Positions 53,845 through 63,170 of a DNA stretch of 64,000 bases are shown here, one piece after another (the stretch's first letter is position 1; the number at the start of each line of letters is the position of its first letter). The DNA comes from Microbulbifer flavimaris. Its GTDB lineage: Bacteria > Pseudomonadota > Gammaproteobacteria > Pseudomonadales > Cellvibrionaceae. The stretch spans positions 1,027,833 to 1,091,832 of the forward strand of contig NZ_LRFG02000001.1 in NCBI RefSeq assembly GCF_001641755.2, in the 5' to 3' direction. Below the pieces are notes generated by a model. That model saw only the letters and a list, made by a program, of their open reading frames with translations. It had not been told where the DNA came from and made no database searches. The position numbers and the translations under genes were made by a program.

Positions 53845-54468
53845 TTATGCCGTGACTTGCGGCGCGCCGCTGTGAAAGCGGAATTCGCCATCCGGGCTCT
53901 GCACCAGAGACCGTTCGAGCTCCAGTAAAGCCTGCACCCGATCAGAAATATCCTCACCCGCTACCTTTTTGGCCAGAGCCAGGTAATCACGGAAATGCCG
54001 CGCCTCCGACTTGAGCAGGGAGAAATAGAACTTCTGCAATTCCTCATCGAGGTGCGGCGCGATGCGCGCAAAGCGCTCGCAGGAGCGTGCTTCGATAATC
54101 GCCCCGCAAATCAGGGTATCCACCAGCCGCGCCGGCTCCCCGTTGCGCACCTGCTCCCGCAATCCCGCTGCGTAGCGGGAGGCGCTGATGTGTGGGTACT
54201 TGATGCCCCGCTTCTCCATGATCGCCAGCACCTGCTCGAAGTGCCGCAGCTCCTCCCGCGCCAGCCGTGACATCTTGTTCAGCAGCTCGAAGTCATCCAG
54301 ATAGCGAAACATCAGGTTCAGGGCCGTGCCAGCCGCTTTCTTTTCACAATTGGCGTGATCCACCAGCATCAGTGCCGGCTCCGCGAGCGCCGCCTGCACC
54401 CAGGCATCGGGAGTCGGGCACAGCAGAAAGTCGTGGATGGCGGAAAGATCGGGTACGGCTTGGGTCAT
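53845..54468 (-). CDS. miaE: tRNA-(ms2io6A37) hydroxylase
   Basis: 207 residues. A non-heme diiron, ferritin-like monooxygenase that hydroxylates the isopentenyl group of ms2i6A at tRNA position 37. The metal ligands are in DHANCEKKAAGTALNLM, REELRHFEQVLAIM (the E-x-x-H pair), IEARSCERFARIA, and LKSEARHFRDYLALA (second E-x-x-H). The length agrees with the family. Convergent with DUF3081, whose stop is 14 bases away. Confidence 0.93.
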   Translation of the reverse strand: MTQAVPDLSAIHDFLLCPTPDAWVQAALAEPALMLVDHANCEKKAAGTALNLMFRYLDDFELLNKMSRLAREELRHFEQVLAIMEKRGIKYPHISASRYAAGLREQVRNGEPARLVDTLICGAIIEARSCERFARIAPHLDEELQKFYFSLLKSEARHFRDYLALAKKVAGEDISDRVQALLELERSLVQSPDGEFRFHSGAPQVTA

Positions 54469-54541
54469 AACTGGCTCTTCGCGCCGTCGCGCGGTAACAC
54501 ATCAGGATGAACGGGCGGCGGATTATAACCGCGCTGCCCAC

Positions 54542-55303
54542 TCAAGCCGAGTGCCGCCAGGAGCCAGGCTGCGGTGAAGCACCCGCCGGGACCAGTCCAA
54601 CCTTCTCCGCCAGTTCATCTCGGTAATGCAGCCAGCCGTGGAGCACCTGCCCCATCCAGTGCAGCACCTGGGGCCGGGCCTCCTCAGGGACCAAGTCCAG
54701 CATCAGGTGCCAGGCTGCCTTGCGCTGCGCCCGATCGCGCCCGTGATGGGTACGGGCCAGGGCCAGACTCTTCAGCGGCAAGCCGTAGAACCGAACCAGC
54801 GGATGGTCCACGGGGCGAACCCGCGGGGCGTCGCTCACTCCCGGCTCCAGCCCGGCCCGGGCATAGGCGTTACCCTCAAGGAACACCATGGTCACTGCCG
54901 CCCCCACTTCCCAGCCGTGACGACCAGAGGCTTCCAGCAGCAATTCATGGAATCTGGCAGCCTCAGGCGACAGGCTGACATGACGAAAGCGATCGGTGGA
55001 AAGCCCCAGCCCGGCAACAAGGCTCAGGAAAAGCTCCGCATTACCATCCGAACCCGTGAGACCACCGGTCTCCTGCTCGTAGAGCTCTTCGGCGATGATT
55101 TTTCGCGCCTTGGGCGACTGGCATTGGACGAAGGCGAGGCCGAGCAGCAGGGACAGGTCCCGCACATGGCTCCCGTATTCCTGCTCGAGCAGGATATGCA
55201 GGCGACCCCGGGGGATCTGGCCAGCGGCAAAAGCTGCCTCGGACCAATGGACTTTGCGCTCCATCACCCGCAGCAGAGCCTCTTTGAATTCAGAGCGATT
55301 CAT
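54542..55303 (-). CDS. Heme-oxygenase-like diiron (iron-containing redox enzyme family) protein
   Basis: 253 residues, predicted all-helical. HILLEQEYGSHVRDLSLLLG, KIIAEELYEQETGGLTGSDG and RAQRKAAWHLMLDLVPEEAR have the Glu/His spacing of the PqqC/heme-oxygenase-like diiron family, including possible metal ligands in E-x-x-x-E and the later His. Known members act on amino acid or fatty-acid substrates, but no substrate can be assigned here. The ATG 55303 is supported by homology from the start. Separate transcript, divergent from the Tus-like gene. Confidence 0.6.
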   Translation of the reverse strand: MNRSEFKEALLRVMERKVHWSEAAFAAGQIPRGRLHILLEQEYGSHVRDLSLLLGLAFVQCQSPKARKIIAEELYEQETGGLTGSDGNAELFLSLVAGLGLSTDRFRHVSLSPEAARFHELLLEASGRHGWEVGAAVTMVFLEGNAYARAGLEPGVSDAPRVRPVDHPLVRFYGLPLKSLALARTHHGRDRAQRKAAWHLMLDLVPEEARPQVLHWMGQVLHGWLHYRDELAEKVGLVPAGASPQPGSWRHSA

Positions 55304-55482
55304 GCCCCCATGTTAGGCCCGCTCCCGCCGCCCCGGTATCCCCGCTTCTGGTTAACCAAATGGGTCGATGCCCCGAAAGGGATGCATTGGATGGAAAACC
55401 ACAATATGATAACGACTTATTAAATTGGTATTCACTTGGCAGACCAGGCAAGCCGAATTCAAGCAAAGGAACCAGACAAGTC

Positions 55483-56430
55483 ATGGCGGACGAACCAATG
55501 GCAACCGGCGAGCAGCCACCACAAAGTGCTGCACGGAGGCTTCCTCAATTACTGGACGAACTGCATCGAGCTGCCAGCGCCCTGGAGGAGCAACTCCAAC
55601 CCCTTGAGCAGCGTCCACGCCCCTATGAGCACTATCTGCTGCAGCCATCGTTTGCCCGGCACGCCGCCGAAGAACTGGAGGGGAGTTTTGAGCGGCCCTT
55701 TGCCCTGGCCGGCGCCCTCTTCGCGCGCCTCAGCTACGGCGAAGACGCAGGCAGTGATGCACGGACCACGCTGCAGATCCCGGGCCTGCTCTGCGTGCCC
55801 GCAGAAACAATCGCCCTCGCCTCGCGCCTGAACGAGGTCAAGCTGGCATTCGCCAGTACCGTCAAGGATTTCCGCGAGGCAGGCAAGCCTCGGCCCGACT
55901 ACGACCGCGACCGGCAACTGCGGGACTTGTTTGCGCAAGCCGGCTACCCGCGCCTGCATCTGCGCCAGTGCTACCGGCAGATTCTGCTCTGCCCCGAGCG
56001 CCCGGATGCCCTGGCACTGAGCTGGATCAAGGCGCGCAAATCGATCCGCAAAGTCACACCAGACTGGTGTGAACGCAAGCTGGTCCAGATCGATCCGCAG
56101 GGCGCGGACCCGGGTATCCAGTACCAGCGCCAACTGCTGGCGGGGTTACACCCCAGCCAGCACGAAGACCTGCGTCAGGTACAGGTCCAGAGTCGGCCGA
56201 ACCTGCAGGTGGCAGAGATATTCCGGGGGGAGGACGGCGAGCGCTACCATCAGGTAGGTTATGCAGCGATGCCCGTTTTGGTGGTCAGTGATGAGAGCAG
56301 AGAACTCCCGGACTACTCCCGGGTGGGCGATGAGCCACCGGAAGGGCGGCGGCGCCAGCGGCGCGACCTGTCACTGGACCGGGAGCCTTTCCTGCCGGCA
56401 CTCAGGGTGCACCTGCGGCATCGGGCATGA
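55483..56430 (+). CDS. tus: Tus-like DNA replication terminus-binding protein
   Basis: 315 residues, close to Escherichia coli Tus (309). Segments that line up with Tus include LQIPGLLCVPAETIALASRL, VKLAFASTVKDFREAGKPRP, YRQILLCPERPDALALSWIK followed by RKSIRKVTPDW, and QVAEIFRGEDGERYHQVGYA; the C-terminus ALRVHLRHR matches PRLHLYV. Tus binds Ter sites and stops DnaB-driven forks from one side. The ATG at 55483 is in frame with an upstream extension that is unlikely to be used; another ATG is at 55498. Autoregulation by a Ter site in the promoter occurs in E. coli, and a partial candidate is noted at 55402-55416 as a finding only. Ter-Tus pairs are rarely described outside Enterobacteria and relatives. 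Confidence 0.7.
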   Translation: MADEPMATGEQPPQSAARRLPQLLDELHRAASALEEQLQPLEQRPRPYEHYLLQPSFARHAAEELEGSFERPFALAGALFARLSYGEDAGSDARTTLQIPGLLCVPAETIALASRLNEVKLAFASTVKDFREAGKPRPDYDRDRQLRDLFAQAGYPRLHLRQCYRQILLCPERPDALALSWIKARKSIRKVTPDWCERKLVQIDPQGADPGIQYQRQLLAGLHPSQHEDLRQVQVQSRPNLQVAEIFRGEDGERYHQVGYAAMPVLVVSDESRELPDYSRVGDEPPEGRRRQRRDLSLDREPFLPALRVHLRHRA

Positions 56431-56487
56431 GTGACAAATTTATGGGCCCGGCTCTGCAAGCAGAAGTTACTAGCCCGCTCACCCCGC

Positions 56488-56928
56488 TCAGCCGATTCGC
56501 TCGCCCAGGGCGCGAATGACATCGTCAACACTCTTGCGACAGCGTTGCTTCAGATCCGCATAATGCTCATCCAGCACAGCCATGTCCGGCTTTGCGAGTA
56601 ACGCCCGTAGCTCCCTTTCCGTATCCAGCCGCTTCTGCAAAACCTCCCGGGTCTGGTCGGCAGAAAAAAGCCCCTCCAGCCGCTCCAGAAGCTCCTCGCC
56701 GGCTTCCCGATCCCGGTCCGGCGCCGATGGCAGCTCGCCACTCTCTCTAACTGCTTGCTCCACCGCATTGATCAACTGCTCGCGTTCGGCGGCAACCTGC
56801 CGGCAAAACTCGCTCGCCTGCTCATCCTGCAGAAACTTCGCCGCGTCCAGGTAATGGTCACTGCTGCGCTGCAGTGCCACGTGCAGATCGTTCAATGCCA
56901 CCTGCGTGTCGTTGCGGATAATGCTCAT
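56488..56928 (-). CDS. DUF2383/PA2169-type four-helix protein
   Basis: 146 residues, all helical and charged. NDLHVALQRSSDHYLDAAKF and LQDEQASEFCRQVAAEREQL match the PA2169/DUF2383 ferritin-like family, of unknown function. Its start overlaps the DAGK gene stop by 4 bases (ATGA), so the two are co-translated. Convergent with the Tus-like gene. Confidence 0.65.
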   Translation of the reverse strand: MSIIRNDTQVALNDLHVALQRSSDHYLDAAKFLQDEQASEFCRQVAAEREQLINAVEQAVRESGELPSAPDRDREAGEELLERLEGLFSADQTREVLQKRLDTERELRALLAKPDMAVLDEHYADLKQRCRKSVDDVIRALGERIG

Positions 56929-57863
56929 TGCTGTTGGCTCTCCTGATCCTGCAAAACCGCTGCACCGGGGGCCACGATGACCTCGAGTGCAGCGGGTATC
57001 ACTTTGAACATAGCCGGCGTTTCCGTGACCGGCTCACCATCGGCATGGATCGCCATACCCGCCGGCCAGGTGCGAATATTGATCTCGCGCCCTGAGGTAT
57101 TGAAGACGCGCCTCGCCAACCGGTGCTCACCCCGGCGCAGCAGCGGTGCCAGGGATAGCAGCTCCCACAGACGTTGCGGCCGCAGGCTGTAGAGGGAAAG
57201 CTTGCCGTCGTTGATACGCGCATGGCGATCCACCACGTTGCCGCCGCCATAAAAGCGACCGTTACCCACCGCCAGCTGGATGGAGCGGAACCGATGGCAG
57301 TGCCCGTCCACCTCGGCCTCAACCCGGAACTGCTCTGCACGGGTAAGCGCAGCCGTCACCGCTTTCAAGTAGGCAAACACTCCCAGGCGCGCCTTCGCTT
57401 CGGATTCCAGCTCTTCGGTGACCTTGGTGCCCAGCCCCAGGTTGGCGGCGTTGAAAAAATACAGTCCATTGACCTCCGCCAGGTCAATGCGCTGGCGTTG
57501 GTCGCGCTTGATGAGTTCGAACGCATGGGAAAGGCCGCCTTCGATCCCGAGGGAACGGGCCAGGTCATTGGCAGTACCGAGGGGCAGAATGGCAAAGGGA
57601 AGCTCGCACTCGAGCAGCGTGCCGGCGACAGAACTGATGGTGCCGTCCCCTCCGGCGACAATCACCAGATCAAGGTCATGGCACCGATCATGAATCGCCT
57701 CGCGGGAGGCCTCGACGCCTTCAGACTCCACTACCTCGATCGCCATGCCCGCGGCGCGCAGGGACGCCAACCCCTGCTCAAGATCCGCCCCGGCACCCTC
57801 GCGGCTGGCGGGATTGATCAGCAACAGTGTGCTGCGACCGGTGCCATCAGATTGGTTGCTCAC
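56925..57863 (-). CDS. YegS/DAGK-type lipid kinase
   Basis: 312 residues. N-terminal NPASREGAG, the nucleotide-binding VIVAGGDGTISSVAGTLL, ILPLGTANDLARSLGI, and C-terminal GNGRFYGGGNVV and MAIHADGEPV mark a diacylglycerol/sphingosine-kinase-fold enzyme. It likely phosphorylates a lipid at the inner membrane, possibly diacylglycerol. GTG start. Overlaps the DUF2383 gene by 4 bases, and is preceded by a DUF1289 gene 45 bases away on the same strand. Confidence 0.85.
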   Translation of the reverse strand: MSNQSDGTGRSTLLLINPASREGAGADLEQGLASLRAAGMAIEVVESEGVEASREAIHDRCHDLDLVIVAGGDGTISSVAGTLLECELPFAILPLGTANDLARSLGIEGGLSHAFELIKRDQRQRIDLAEVNGLYFFNAANLGLGTKVTEELESEAKARLGVFAYLKAVTAALTRAEQFRVEAEVDGHCHRFRSIQLAVGNGRFYGGGNVVDRHARINDGKLSLYSLRPQRLWELLSLAPLLRRGEHRLARRVFNTSGREINIRTWPAGMAIHADGEPVTETPAMFKVIPAALEVIVAPGAAVLQDQESQQQ

Positions 57864-57908
57864 AGTCCCTCGCTCGATATTGCTCCAGCGCCCCGGAGCG
57901 GACGCGGG

Positions 57909-58364
57909 TCAGGCTTGTTGCAGGCCCGGCGCTACGTAGCGCTGATAATAGGCCACCGACAGCGCATAGAAATCCTCATCGATGCGCCGGCGTATCTCCA
58001 CCAGCGCCACACCCCGAGCCTGCGGCGTCGGCTGCAGGCCATAGTCCAGCGTATTCTCGATCTGGCTCGCGCCCGCCCGCAGCAGCTCAAACACCCAGCA
58101 ATAGGGGTTCTGCTCTTCATCGAACCGGATCTGCTGGTGACGCAACTGCGCCAGTAACAGATTGCGATCGATAATCTCCAGCTGGCTCCTCACCGCATTG
58201 ACCAGGTAGCTCTCGCGGCGCTCGGCAATGATGCGGCGCTGGTCCTCACTGTACCCATTCCAGTCGATCACTTCGTGGGCAAAGCGCTTGCAGCCACGAC
58301 ACACGTCATCACCGATACCGGTTGAGCAGACACCAATGCAGGGAGTGCGGACTTTCTTGTACAT
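57909..58364 (-). CDS. DUF1289 (putative Fe-S) protein
   Basis: About 151 residues. The N-terminus TPCIGVCSTGIGDDVCRGCK carries the four cysteines of the DUF1289 (YdhL-like) family, with the family WNGYSEDQRR block after it. The C-terminal 80 residues are helical and not recognised. ATG 58364 was chosen over a TTG one codon upstream. Function unknown. Divergent from acnB. Confidence 0.75.
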   Translation of the reverse strand: MYKKVRTPCIGVCSTGIGDDVCRGCKRFAHEVIDWNGYSEDQRRIIAERRESYLVNAVRSQLEIIDRNLLLAQLRHQQIRFDEEQNPYCWVFELLRAGASQIENTLDYGLQPTPQARGVALVEIRRRIDEDFYALSVAYYQRYVAPGLQQA

Positions 58365-58534
58365 CAAACGACCAGTTATTCGGCCACCAGAAATGTCACT
58401 GGCAGCAGTGGAATCATTGCGGCGCTAGACTATTTTGTTTGCATTCTGAAAGGAAGTCCGGCGCCTGTTTTTCAACCAGAATTCACCAAACAAATAATGG
58501 TAATTCGCGTAAGTTATTGATTTTTCAATAAACT

Positions 58535-58563
58535 TAACAGCATTAGGCCTTTACTGTAGAATT
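58535..58563 (+). promoter_or_regulatory. Sigma-70 promoter of acnB
   Basis: TTAACA, 17 bases, TAGAAT, about 105 bases before the acnB GTG. Confidence 0.6.
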
Positions 58564-58667
58564 CGCCACCCGCCTCCAGCGGCCACGAACAGAAAGTTTG
58601 GCCGGCAAAACCGGACAAGACTTCGCCAGCTGTTGGTTTCACCCCACATACTAAGAGGGACTTATCC

Positions 58668-61283
58668 GTGCTTGAAGCCTATCGCAAACACGTCGCAGAA
58701 CGCGCCGAACAGGGTATTCCGCCCAAGCCTTTAGATGCCGAACAAGTGGCCGGGCTGGTAGAGCTCTTGAAAAATCCCCCCGCCGGCGAAGAACAGGAAC
58801 TGGTGGAACTGCTGACCCACCGCGTACCGCCGGGTGTGGATGAAGCCGCTTACGTGAAAGCTGGCTTCCTGTCCGCGATCGTCAAGGGTGAGGCCGAGAG
58901 CCCGCTGATCGACCGCGAACACGCCACCAAACTGCTGGGCATGATGCTGGGCGGTTACAACATCGCCACTCTGGTCGAACTGCTGGACGACAGCAAGCTG
59001 GCCGAGCTGGCCGCCGAGCAGCTGAAAGGCACCCTGCTGATGTTCGACGCCTTCCACGATGTGGAAGAGAAAGCCAAAGCCGGCAACGAGCACGCCAAGG
59101 GCGTCATCGAGTCCTGGGCCGAAGGCGAGTGGTTCACCAAGCGCGACAAGGTGCCGGAAAGCATCAAGGTTGCCGTGTTCAAGGTGACCGGTGAAACCAA
59201 TACCGACGACCTCTCCCCTGCCCCCGACGCCTGGTCCCGCCCGGACATTCCCCTGCACGCGCTGGCCATGTACAAGATGAAGCGCGACGGCCTGGAGCCG
59301 GAAGAACACGGCGTAACCGGCCCGCTGAAGCAGATTGAAGAAGTCAAAGCCAAAGGACTGCCTGTCGCTTTCGTCGGCGACGTGGTTGGTACCGGTTCCT
59401 CCCGTAAATCTGCCACCAACTCCGTACTGTGGTACTTCGGCGAAGACATGCCGGGCGTACCGAACAAGAAAGGTGGCGGTATCTGTATCGGCGGTAAAGT
59501 GGCGCCGATCTTCTACAACACCATGGAAGACGCCGGCGCCCTGGTGTTTGAAGCACCGGTTGACGACCTGAACATGGGCGACATCATCGAGATCCGCCCG
59601 TACGACGGCAAGATCCTGGCCGAAGACGGCAAAGTACTGTCTGAATTCGAACTGCGCTCCCAGGTACTGCTGGACGAAGTCCAGGCTGGTGGCCGTATCA
59701 ACCTGATCGTCGGCCGCGGCCTCACCAACAAGGCCCGCGAGTCCCTGGGCCTGGAGCCCACCGACCTGTTCCGCAAGCCGGAGCAGCCGAACGACACCGG
59801 CAAGGGCTTCACCCTGGCCCAGAAGATGGTCGGCAAGGCCTGTGGTATGCAGGGCGTGCGCCCGGGTACCTACTGCGAGCCGAAGATGACCACCGTCGGC
59901 TCCCAGGACACCACTGGCCCGATGACCCGTGACGAACTGAAGGACCTCGCCTGCCTCGGCTTCCAGGCCGACCTGGTGATGCAGTCCTTCTGTCACACCG
60001 CCGCTTATCCGAAGCCGGTGGATATCGACACCCAGCACAAACTGCCGGATTTCATCATGAACCGCGGCGGCGTCTCCCTGCGCCCGGCGGATGGCATCAT
60101 TCACAGCTGGCTGAACCGCATGCTGCTGCCTGACACCGTGGGCACCGGTGGCGACTCCCACACCCGCTTCCCGATGGGCATCTCCTTCCCGGCCGGTTCC
60201 GGCCTGGTAGCGTTTGCCGCAGCCACCGGCGTGATGCCGCTGGACATGCCGGAATCCGTTCTGGTGCGCTTCAAGGGCGAGATGCAGCCGGGTATCACCC
60301 TGCGTGACCTGGTCCATGCCATCCCCTACTACGCGATCCAGCAGGGCCTGCTGACTGTCGAGAAGAAAGGCAAGAAGAACATCTTCTCCGGCCGTATCCT
60401 CGAGATCGAAGGTCTGGACAACCTGACCGTGGAGCAGGCTTTCGAGCTGTCTGATGCTTCCGCCGAGCGTTCCGCTGCCGGCTGTACCATCAAGCTGTCT
60501 GAAGAGACCATCGCCGAGTACCTGCGCTCCAACATCACCCTGCTGCGCTGGATGATCGCCGAGGGCTACGGCTCCAAGCGCACCCTGGAGCGCCGCGCCC
60601 GCGCCATGGAAGAGTGGCTGGCCAACCCGGAGCTGATGGAAGCCGACGCCGACGCCGAGTACACCGAAGTCATCGAAATCGACCTGGCCGAGATCAAGGA
60701 GCCGATCGTCTGCGCCCCGAACGACCCGGACGACGCGCGCCTGCTGTCCGAAGTGGCCGGCGACAAAGTAGACGAGGTATTCCTCGGTTCCTGCATGACC
60801 AACATCGGTCACTTCCGTGCCGCTGGTAAGCTTCTGGAGCAGGTGAAAGGCAGCGTCCCGACCCGCATGTGGATCGCCCCGCCCACCAAGATGGACGAGC
60901 ACCAGCTGATGGAAGAGGGTTACTACAACATCTACGGCCGCGCCGGTGCCCGCACCGAAATGCCCGGCTGCTCCCTGTGTATGGGTAACCAGGCTCGTGT
61001 GGCCCCGAACAGCACCGTGCTGTCCACCTCCACCCGCAACTTCCCCAACCGCCTGGGCGACGGTGCCAACGTATACCTGACAAGCGCGGAACTGGCCTCC
61101 GTGGGCGCCATCCTCGGCAAGCTGCCCTCGCCGGAGGAATACCAGGAGTATGCGAAGAACATCAACTCCATGGCGGCAGAGATCTACCGCTACATGAATT
61201 TCGACCAGATCGAGGAGTTCCAGAAGTCCGCCGAAGAAGGCCGACGGATCGCCGCGACCGAGATTCAGGAAGTCAGTGTTTAA
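58668..61283 (+). CDS. acnB: Bifunctional aconitate hydratase 2 / 2-methylisocitrate dehydratase
   Basis: 871 residues, the AcnB domain order. An N-terminal HEAT-like domain (about 1-160), the swivel domain ([40 protein letters not shown]), then the catalytic domains with the 4Fe-4S ligands: Cys in [29 protein letters not shown] and [20 protein letters not shown]. The TCA-cycle reaction is citrate to isocitrate. The start is GTG 58668 with GAGGGA seven bases upstream. A strong terminator follows. The last housekeeping gene before the integron array. Confidence 0.96.
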   Translation: MLEAYRKHVAERAEQGIPPKPLDAEQVAGLVELLKNPPAGEEQELVELLTHRVPPGVDEAAYVKAGFLSAIVKGEAESPLIDREHATKLLGMMLGGYNIATLVELLDDSKLAELAAEQLKGTLLMFDAFHDVEEKAKAGNEHAKGVIESWAEGEWFTKRDKVPESIKVAVFKVTGETNTDDLSPAPDAWSRPDIPLHALAMYKMKRDGLEPEEHGVTGPLKQIEEVKAKGLPVAFVGDVVGTGSSRKSATNSVLWYFGEDMPGVPNKKGGGICIGGKVAPIFYNTMEDAGALVFEAPVDDLNMGDIIEIRPYDGKILAEDGKVLSEFELRSQVLLDEVQAGGRINLIVGRGLTNKARESLGLEPTDLFRKPEQPNDTGKGFTLAQKMVGKACGMQGVRPGTYCEPKMTTVGSQDTTGPMTRDELKDLACLGFQADLVMQSFCHTAAYPKPVDIDTQHKLPDFIMNRGGVSLRPADGIIHSWLNRMLLPDTVGTGGDSHTRFPMGISFPAGSGLVAFAAATGVMPLDMPESVLVRFKGEMQPGITLRDLVHAIPYYAIQQGLLTVEKKGKKNIFSGRILEIEGLDNLTVEQAFELSDASAERSAAGCTIKLSEETIAEYLRSNITLLRWMIAEGYGSKRTLERRARAMEEWLANPELMEADADAEYTEVIEIDLAEIKEPIVCAPNDPDDARLLSEVAGDKVDEVFLGSCMTNIGHFRAAGKLLEQVKGSVPTRMWIAPPTKMDEHQLMEEGYYNIYGRAGARTEMPGCSLCMGNQARVAPNSTVLSTSTRNFPNRLGDGANVYLTSAELASVGAILGKLPSPEEYQEYAKNINSMAAEIYRYMNFDQIEEFQKSAEEGRRIAATEIQEVSV

Positions 61284-61307
61284 GCGCTAGCCTGAGCTGA
61301 AACAAAA

Positions 61308-61338
61308 AGCCCTGCCCTCACCGGCGGGGCTTTTTTTT
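61308..61338 (+). terminator. Rho-independent terminator after acnB
   Basis: Stem AGCCCTGCC / GGCGGGGCT (one G-U pair) followed by eight T. It closes the acnB transcript before the cassette array. Confidence 0.85.
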
Positions 61339-61463
61339 GATCAGAACCACGCCATGCCTAAAGACTCACTGCCCCAGCTGTAAAACACACCTCAATAACA
61401 CAGTCGTCCCCAAAAGGACTTCTATTCCCTCAACGAAAAATGACCAATAGCGCCCCAGGGTTG

Positions 61464-61696
61464 CAGTCGTCACGACTGTTATTTCTCAAGGGGAACCTCA
61501 ACACCCTGAAAAAAGAAGCAAAATCAGATGGTTACGCCAGACCACCGTTACCAGGGATAGTGGTCGTAGCGACCGTTTTGCTCATTCCTGTAATGCAGTG
61601 TAATTACGCGAAACCTTGACGCCCCGGGGCTTTGGGCGCATTCTGGCGGGAAATCTATTTTGGGATATGCGTCGGTGGGATAGTCGTCCTTACGAC
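61464..61696. repeat. Three short hairpin repeats between acnB and the first cassette gene
   Basis: CAGTCGTCACGACTG (61464-61478), GGTCGTAGCGACC (61562-61574) and GTCGTCCTTACGAC (61683-61696). The last two share the flank GGGATAG directly before. They are spaced about 100 and 120 bases. The whole 455-base stretch from acnB to 61739 has no convincing gene. The repeats may be part of an attI-like or promoter region. Confidence 0.5.
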
Positions 61697-61708
61697 CAAG
61701 ATACAAAT

Positions 61709-61715
61709 GTTATGC
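61709..61715 (+). other. Left recombination boundary (GTTATGC) of the cassette array
   Basis: GTTATGC, the same R'-box type as at the ends of the attC sites further right. It lies 24 bases before the first cassette gene, so it marks either an attI-like site or the right end of a lost attC. Confidence 0.45.
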
Positions 61716-61738
61716 TCAAATGAATTCGTGAGGGAATC

Positions 61739-62140
61739 ATGAATATTGTTGCAATATGTTTAGCATTGTTGGGACTGCTGGTTTTTGCCGGAGGTTTCTA
61801 TGTTTCTTTGTGTAGAGATCGAGAGAAGCAGGTCGCAGGTTATCCTGAAGATCCCTCCAATCGCTTACATAAAGCAGTTCGGGCGCATGCGAACGCCATT
61901 GAATATGCCCCGTTTATAGCTGTACTTATATACGTTACGGCCCAAATGAGTACTGCTACATGGGTGCCCTGGGTTATGGTAGTTTTAGTTTTGGCCAGAT
62001 ACCTCCACTTCGCCGGAATGGTACTTTCTCCTACTATAGCAGAGCCATATCCTCTTAGATTTGTTGGGGCACTTAGTACGTATATCTTTGGTACTCTACT
62101 GAGCCTGTACCTGGTATTTGTGGTTCTTACCCAAGCATAA
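61739..62140 (+). CDS. MAPEG family membrane protein (integron cassette gene 1)
   Basis: 133 residues, about four membrane helices. KAVRAHANAIEYAPFIAVLI carries the Arg-x-His-x-Asn-x-x-Glu pattern of MAPEG proteins, whose members bind glutathione or lipids. The start ATG has GAGGGA seven bases upstream. The stop TAA falls inside the R'' box of the following attC site, which is typical of cassettes. AT-richer than acnB. Function within the cassette array is unknown. Confidence 0.8.
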   Translation: MNIVAICLALLGLLVFAGGFYVSLCRDREKQVAGYPEDPSNRLHKAVRAHANAIEYAPFIAVLIYVTAQMSTATWVPWVMVVLVLARYLHFAGMVLSPTIAEPYPLRFVGALSTYIFGTLLSLYLVFVVLTQA

Positions 62141-62254
62141 CAAACAGCGGCAGAGCGACAGCCAACGCTACGCACCTTTTGTGTTACTCGCTGGCGCTCA
62201 AACATTAACACAAAAGGCGCTCCGCGCTGGCTGCGCCTGCGCTGGGCGTTAATG
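62135..62254 (+). other. attC recombination site 1 (about 120 bp)
   Basis: Begins GCATAAC and ends GTTAATG. The arms are complementary (AACAGCGGCAGAGCGACAGC near the left against GCTGGCTGCGCCTGCGCTGG near the right), with the inner arms CACCTTTTGTGTTA / TTAACACAAAAGG. Nearly identical to attC 3. Confidence 0.88.
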
Positions 62255-62262
62255 GGCCTAGG

Positions 62263-62694
62263 ATGAGAAGTGCGCAAGGAATCATCATTGGATCAGTCGG
62301 TGCGGCCGTTATCGCCACTTTAGGCATGGCGGTAGTATCACCTGAAGTGCCTTTTAACCAGATTCCCGCTGTTGTTTTTGTGTACTCCTTGGTTGGTTCG
62401 ATCTTCGCTGTTGTTTCTGCTTTTCTATTTGGCTGGCCGCTTTCACTGCTCTATAAACGGCTAGGATTCGCTAGCTGGTGGCAGTATTGTTTCGGCGGGG
62501 CTTTTTGCGCGTTTCCATTCTGGGTCGCATGGTTCTATCCGTTTAATGGTGAGCACTGGGAGGTCTATCGAGTGAGTAACAGCGTATATTTCTACAGCGT
62601 TGGGATCATCGCGGGTTATATCTATTGGTGGTGCGTTGTGCGGCCCATTAACAAGTCAAAGCACATGGACGGCGCAAGCGCCGCCAGTGTTTGA
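62263..62694 (+). CDS. Hypothetical membrane protein (integron cassette gene 2)
   Basis: 143 residues with about four membrane helices (IIIGSVGAAVIATLGMAVVS, VFVYSLVGSIFAVVSAFLF, then two later with WWQYCFGGAFCAFPFWVAW and VGIIAGYIYWWCVV). No family recognised. ATG 62263 lies 9 bases after attC 1, with little SD. The end of the frame runs into the following short attC, so the last codons (GASAASV) are encoded by the attC stem. Confidence 0.65.
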   Translation: MRSAQGIIIGSVGAAVIATLGMAVVSPEVPFNQIPAVVFVYSLVGSIFAVVSAFLFGWPLSLLYKRLGFASWWQYCFGGAFCAFPFWVAWFYPFNGEHWEVYRVSNSVYFYSVGIIAGYIYWWCVVRPINKSKHMDGASAASV

Positions 62695-62704
62695 AGCGTT
62701 ATGG
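62646..62704 (+). other. attC recombination site 2 (short, about 59 bp)
   Basis: Begins CATTAAC, ends GTTATGG. The arms AACAAGTCAAAGCAC and GTGTTTGAAGCGTT are complementary with a few mismatches, around a GGCGCAAGCGCC loop-stem. It overlaps the last 16 codons of the cassette 2 gene. Confidence 0.75.
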
Positions 62705-62708
62705 TTCA

Positions 62709-63170
62709 ATGAAAAATATTTTTCTAGCAATTTCTGTTTTTCTTGCAAATTATAGCTTTGCATGTGAAAAGTCGAGCGTTGACGTATTTATTCGGGATGT
62801 GAAGGTGTATCAGAATCAGGCGCAAACGTGCACATCCTTTCAGATGCTTCTCAGTGAATTTGTAGAGGGTGAAAACCGGTATATTGATTCAGCGTACTTA
62901 AACATTATTGATGAAAACAATGAAGTGGTGGCTCAACTTGCTCCTGAGTTAGAGCGTCCAGCTTTTGGCAACCTGATTTTATCTATGTGCCTTTCAAAGG
63001 AGTACATAGAAAATTCGCGTGTTTTTCTTAATGTAAAACCACTGCCATCGGTAAAATTAAAAGGCGATGGAGTGGTAGCTACCGGCGGCCATTTGTGCCT
63101 GGATACACGTGAGCTGGTTCTCTCCAAGCTCGTAAAGGACGGTGGTGAGCAGAAGCTCCGTGCCAAATAA
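62709..63170 (+). CDS. Secreted protein of unknown function (integron cassette gene 3)
   Basis: 153 residues. Signal peptide MKNIFLAISVFLANYSFAC, ending in Ala-Cys, so probably exported to the periplasm. The mature part has no domain recognised (DVFIRDVKVYQNQAQTCTSF, LILSMCLSKEYIENSRVFLN). ATG 62709 was chosen because the signal begins there; an in-frame ATG at 62691 overlaps the attC. The stop is next to attC 3. AT-rich, unlike the flanking chromosome. Confidence 0.65.
   Translation: MKNIFLAISVFLANYSFACEKSSVDVFIRDVKVYQNQAQTCTSFQMLLSEFVEGENRYIDSAYLNIIDENNEVVAQLAPELERPAFGNLILSMCLSKEYIENSRVFLNVKPLPSVKLKGDGVVATGGHLCLDTRELVLSKLVKDGGEQKLRAK

Noticed and set aside
58731..60902. 723-codon frame on the minus strand opposite acnB
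   Set aside because: It lies wholly opposite a clear acnB gene. Its length comes from third-position GC bias, and it shows no family motif.
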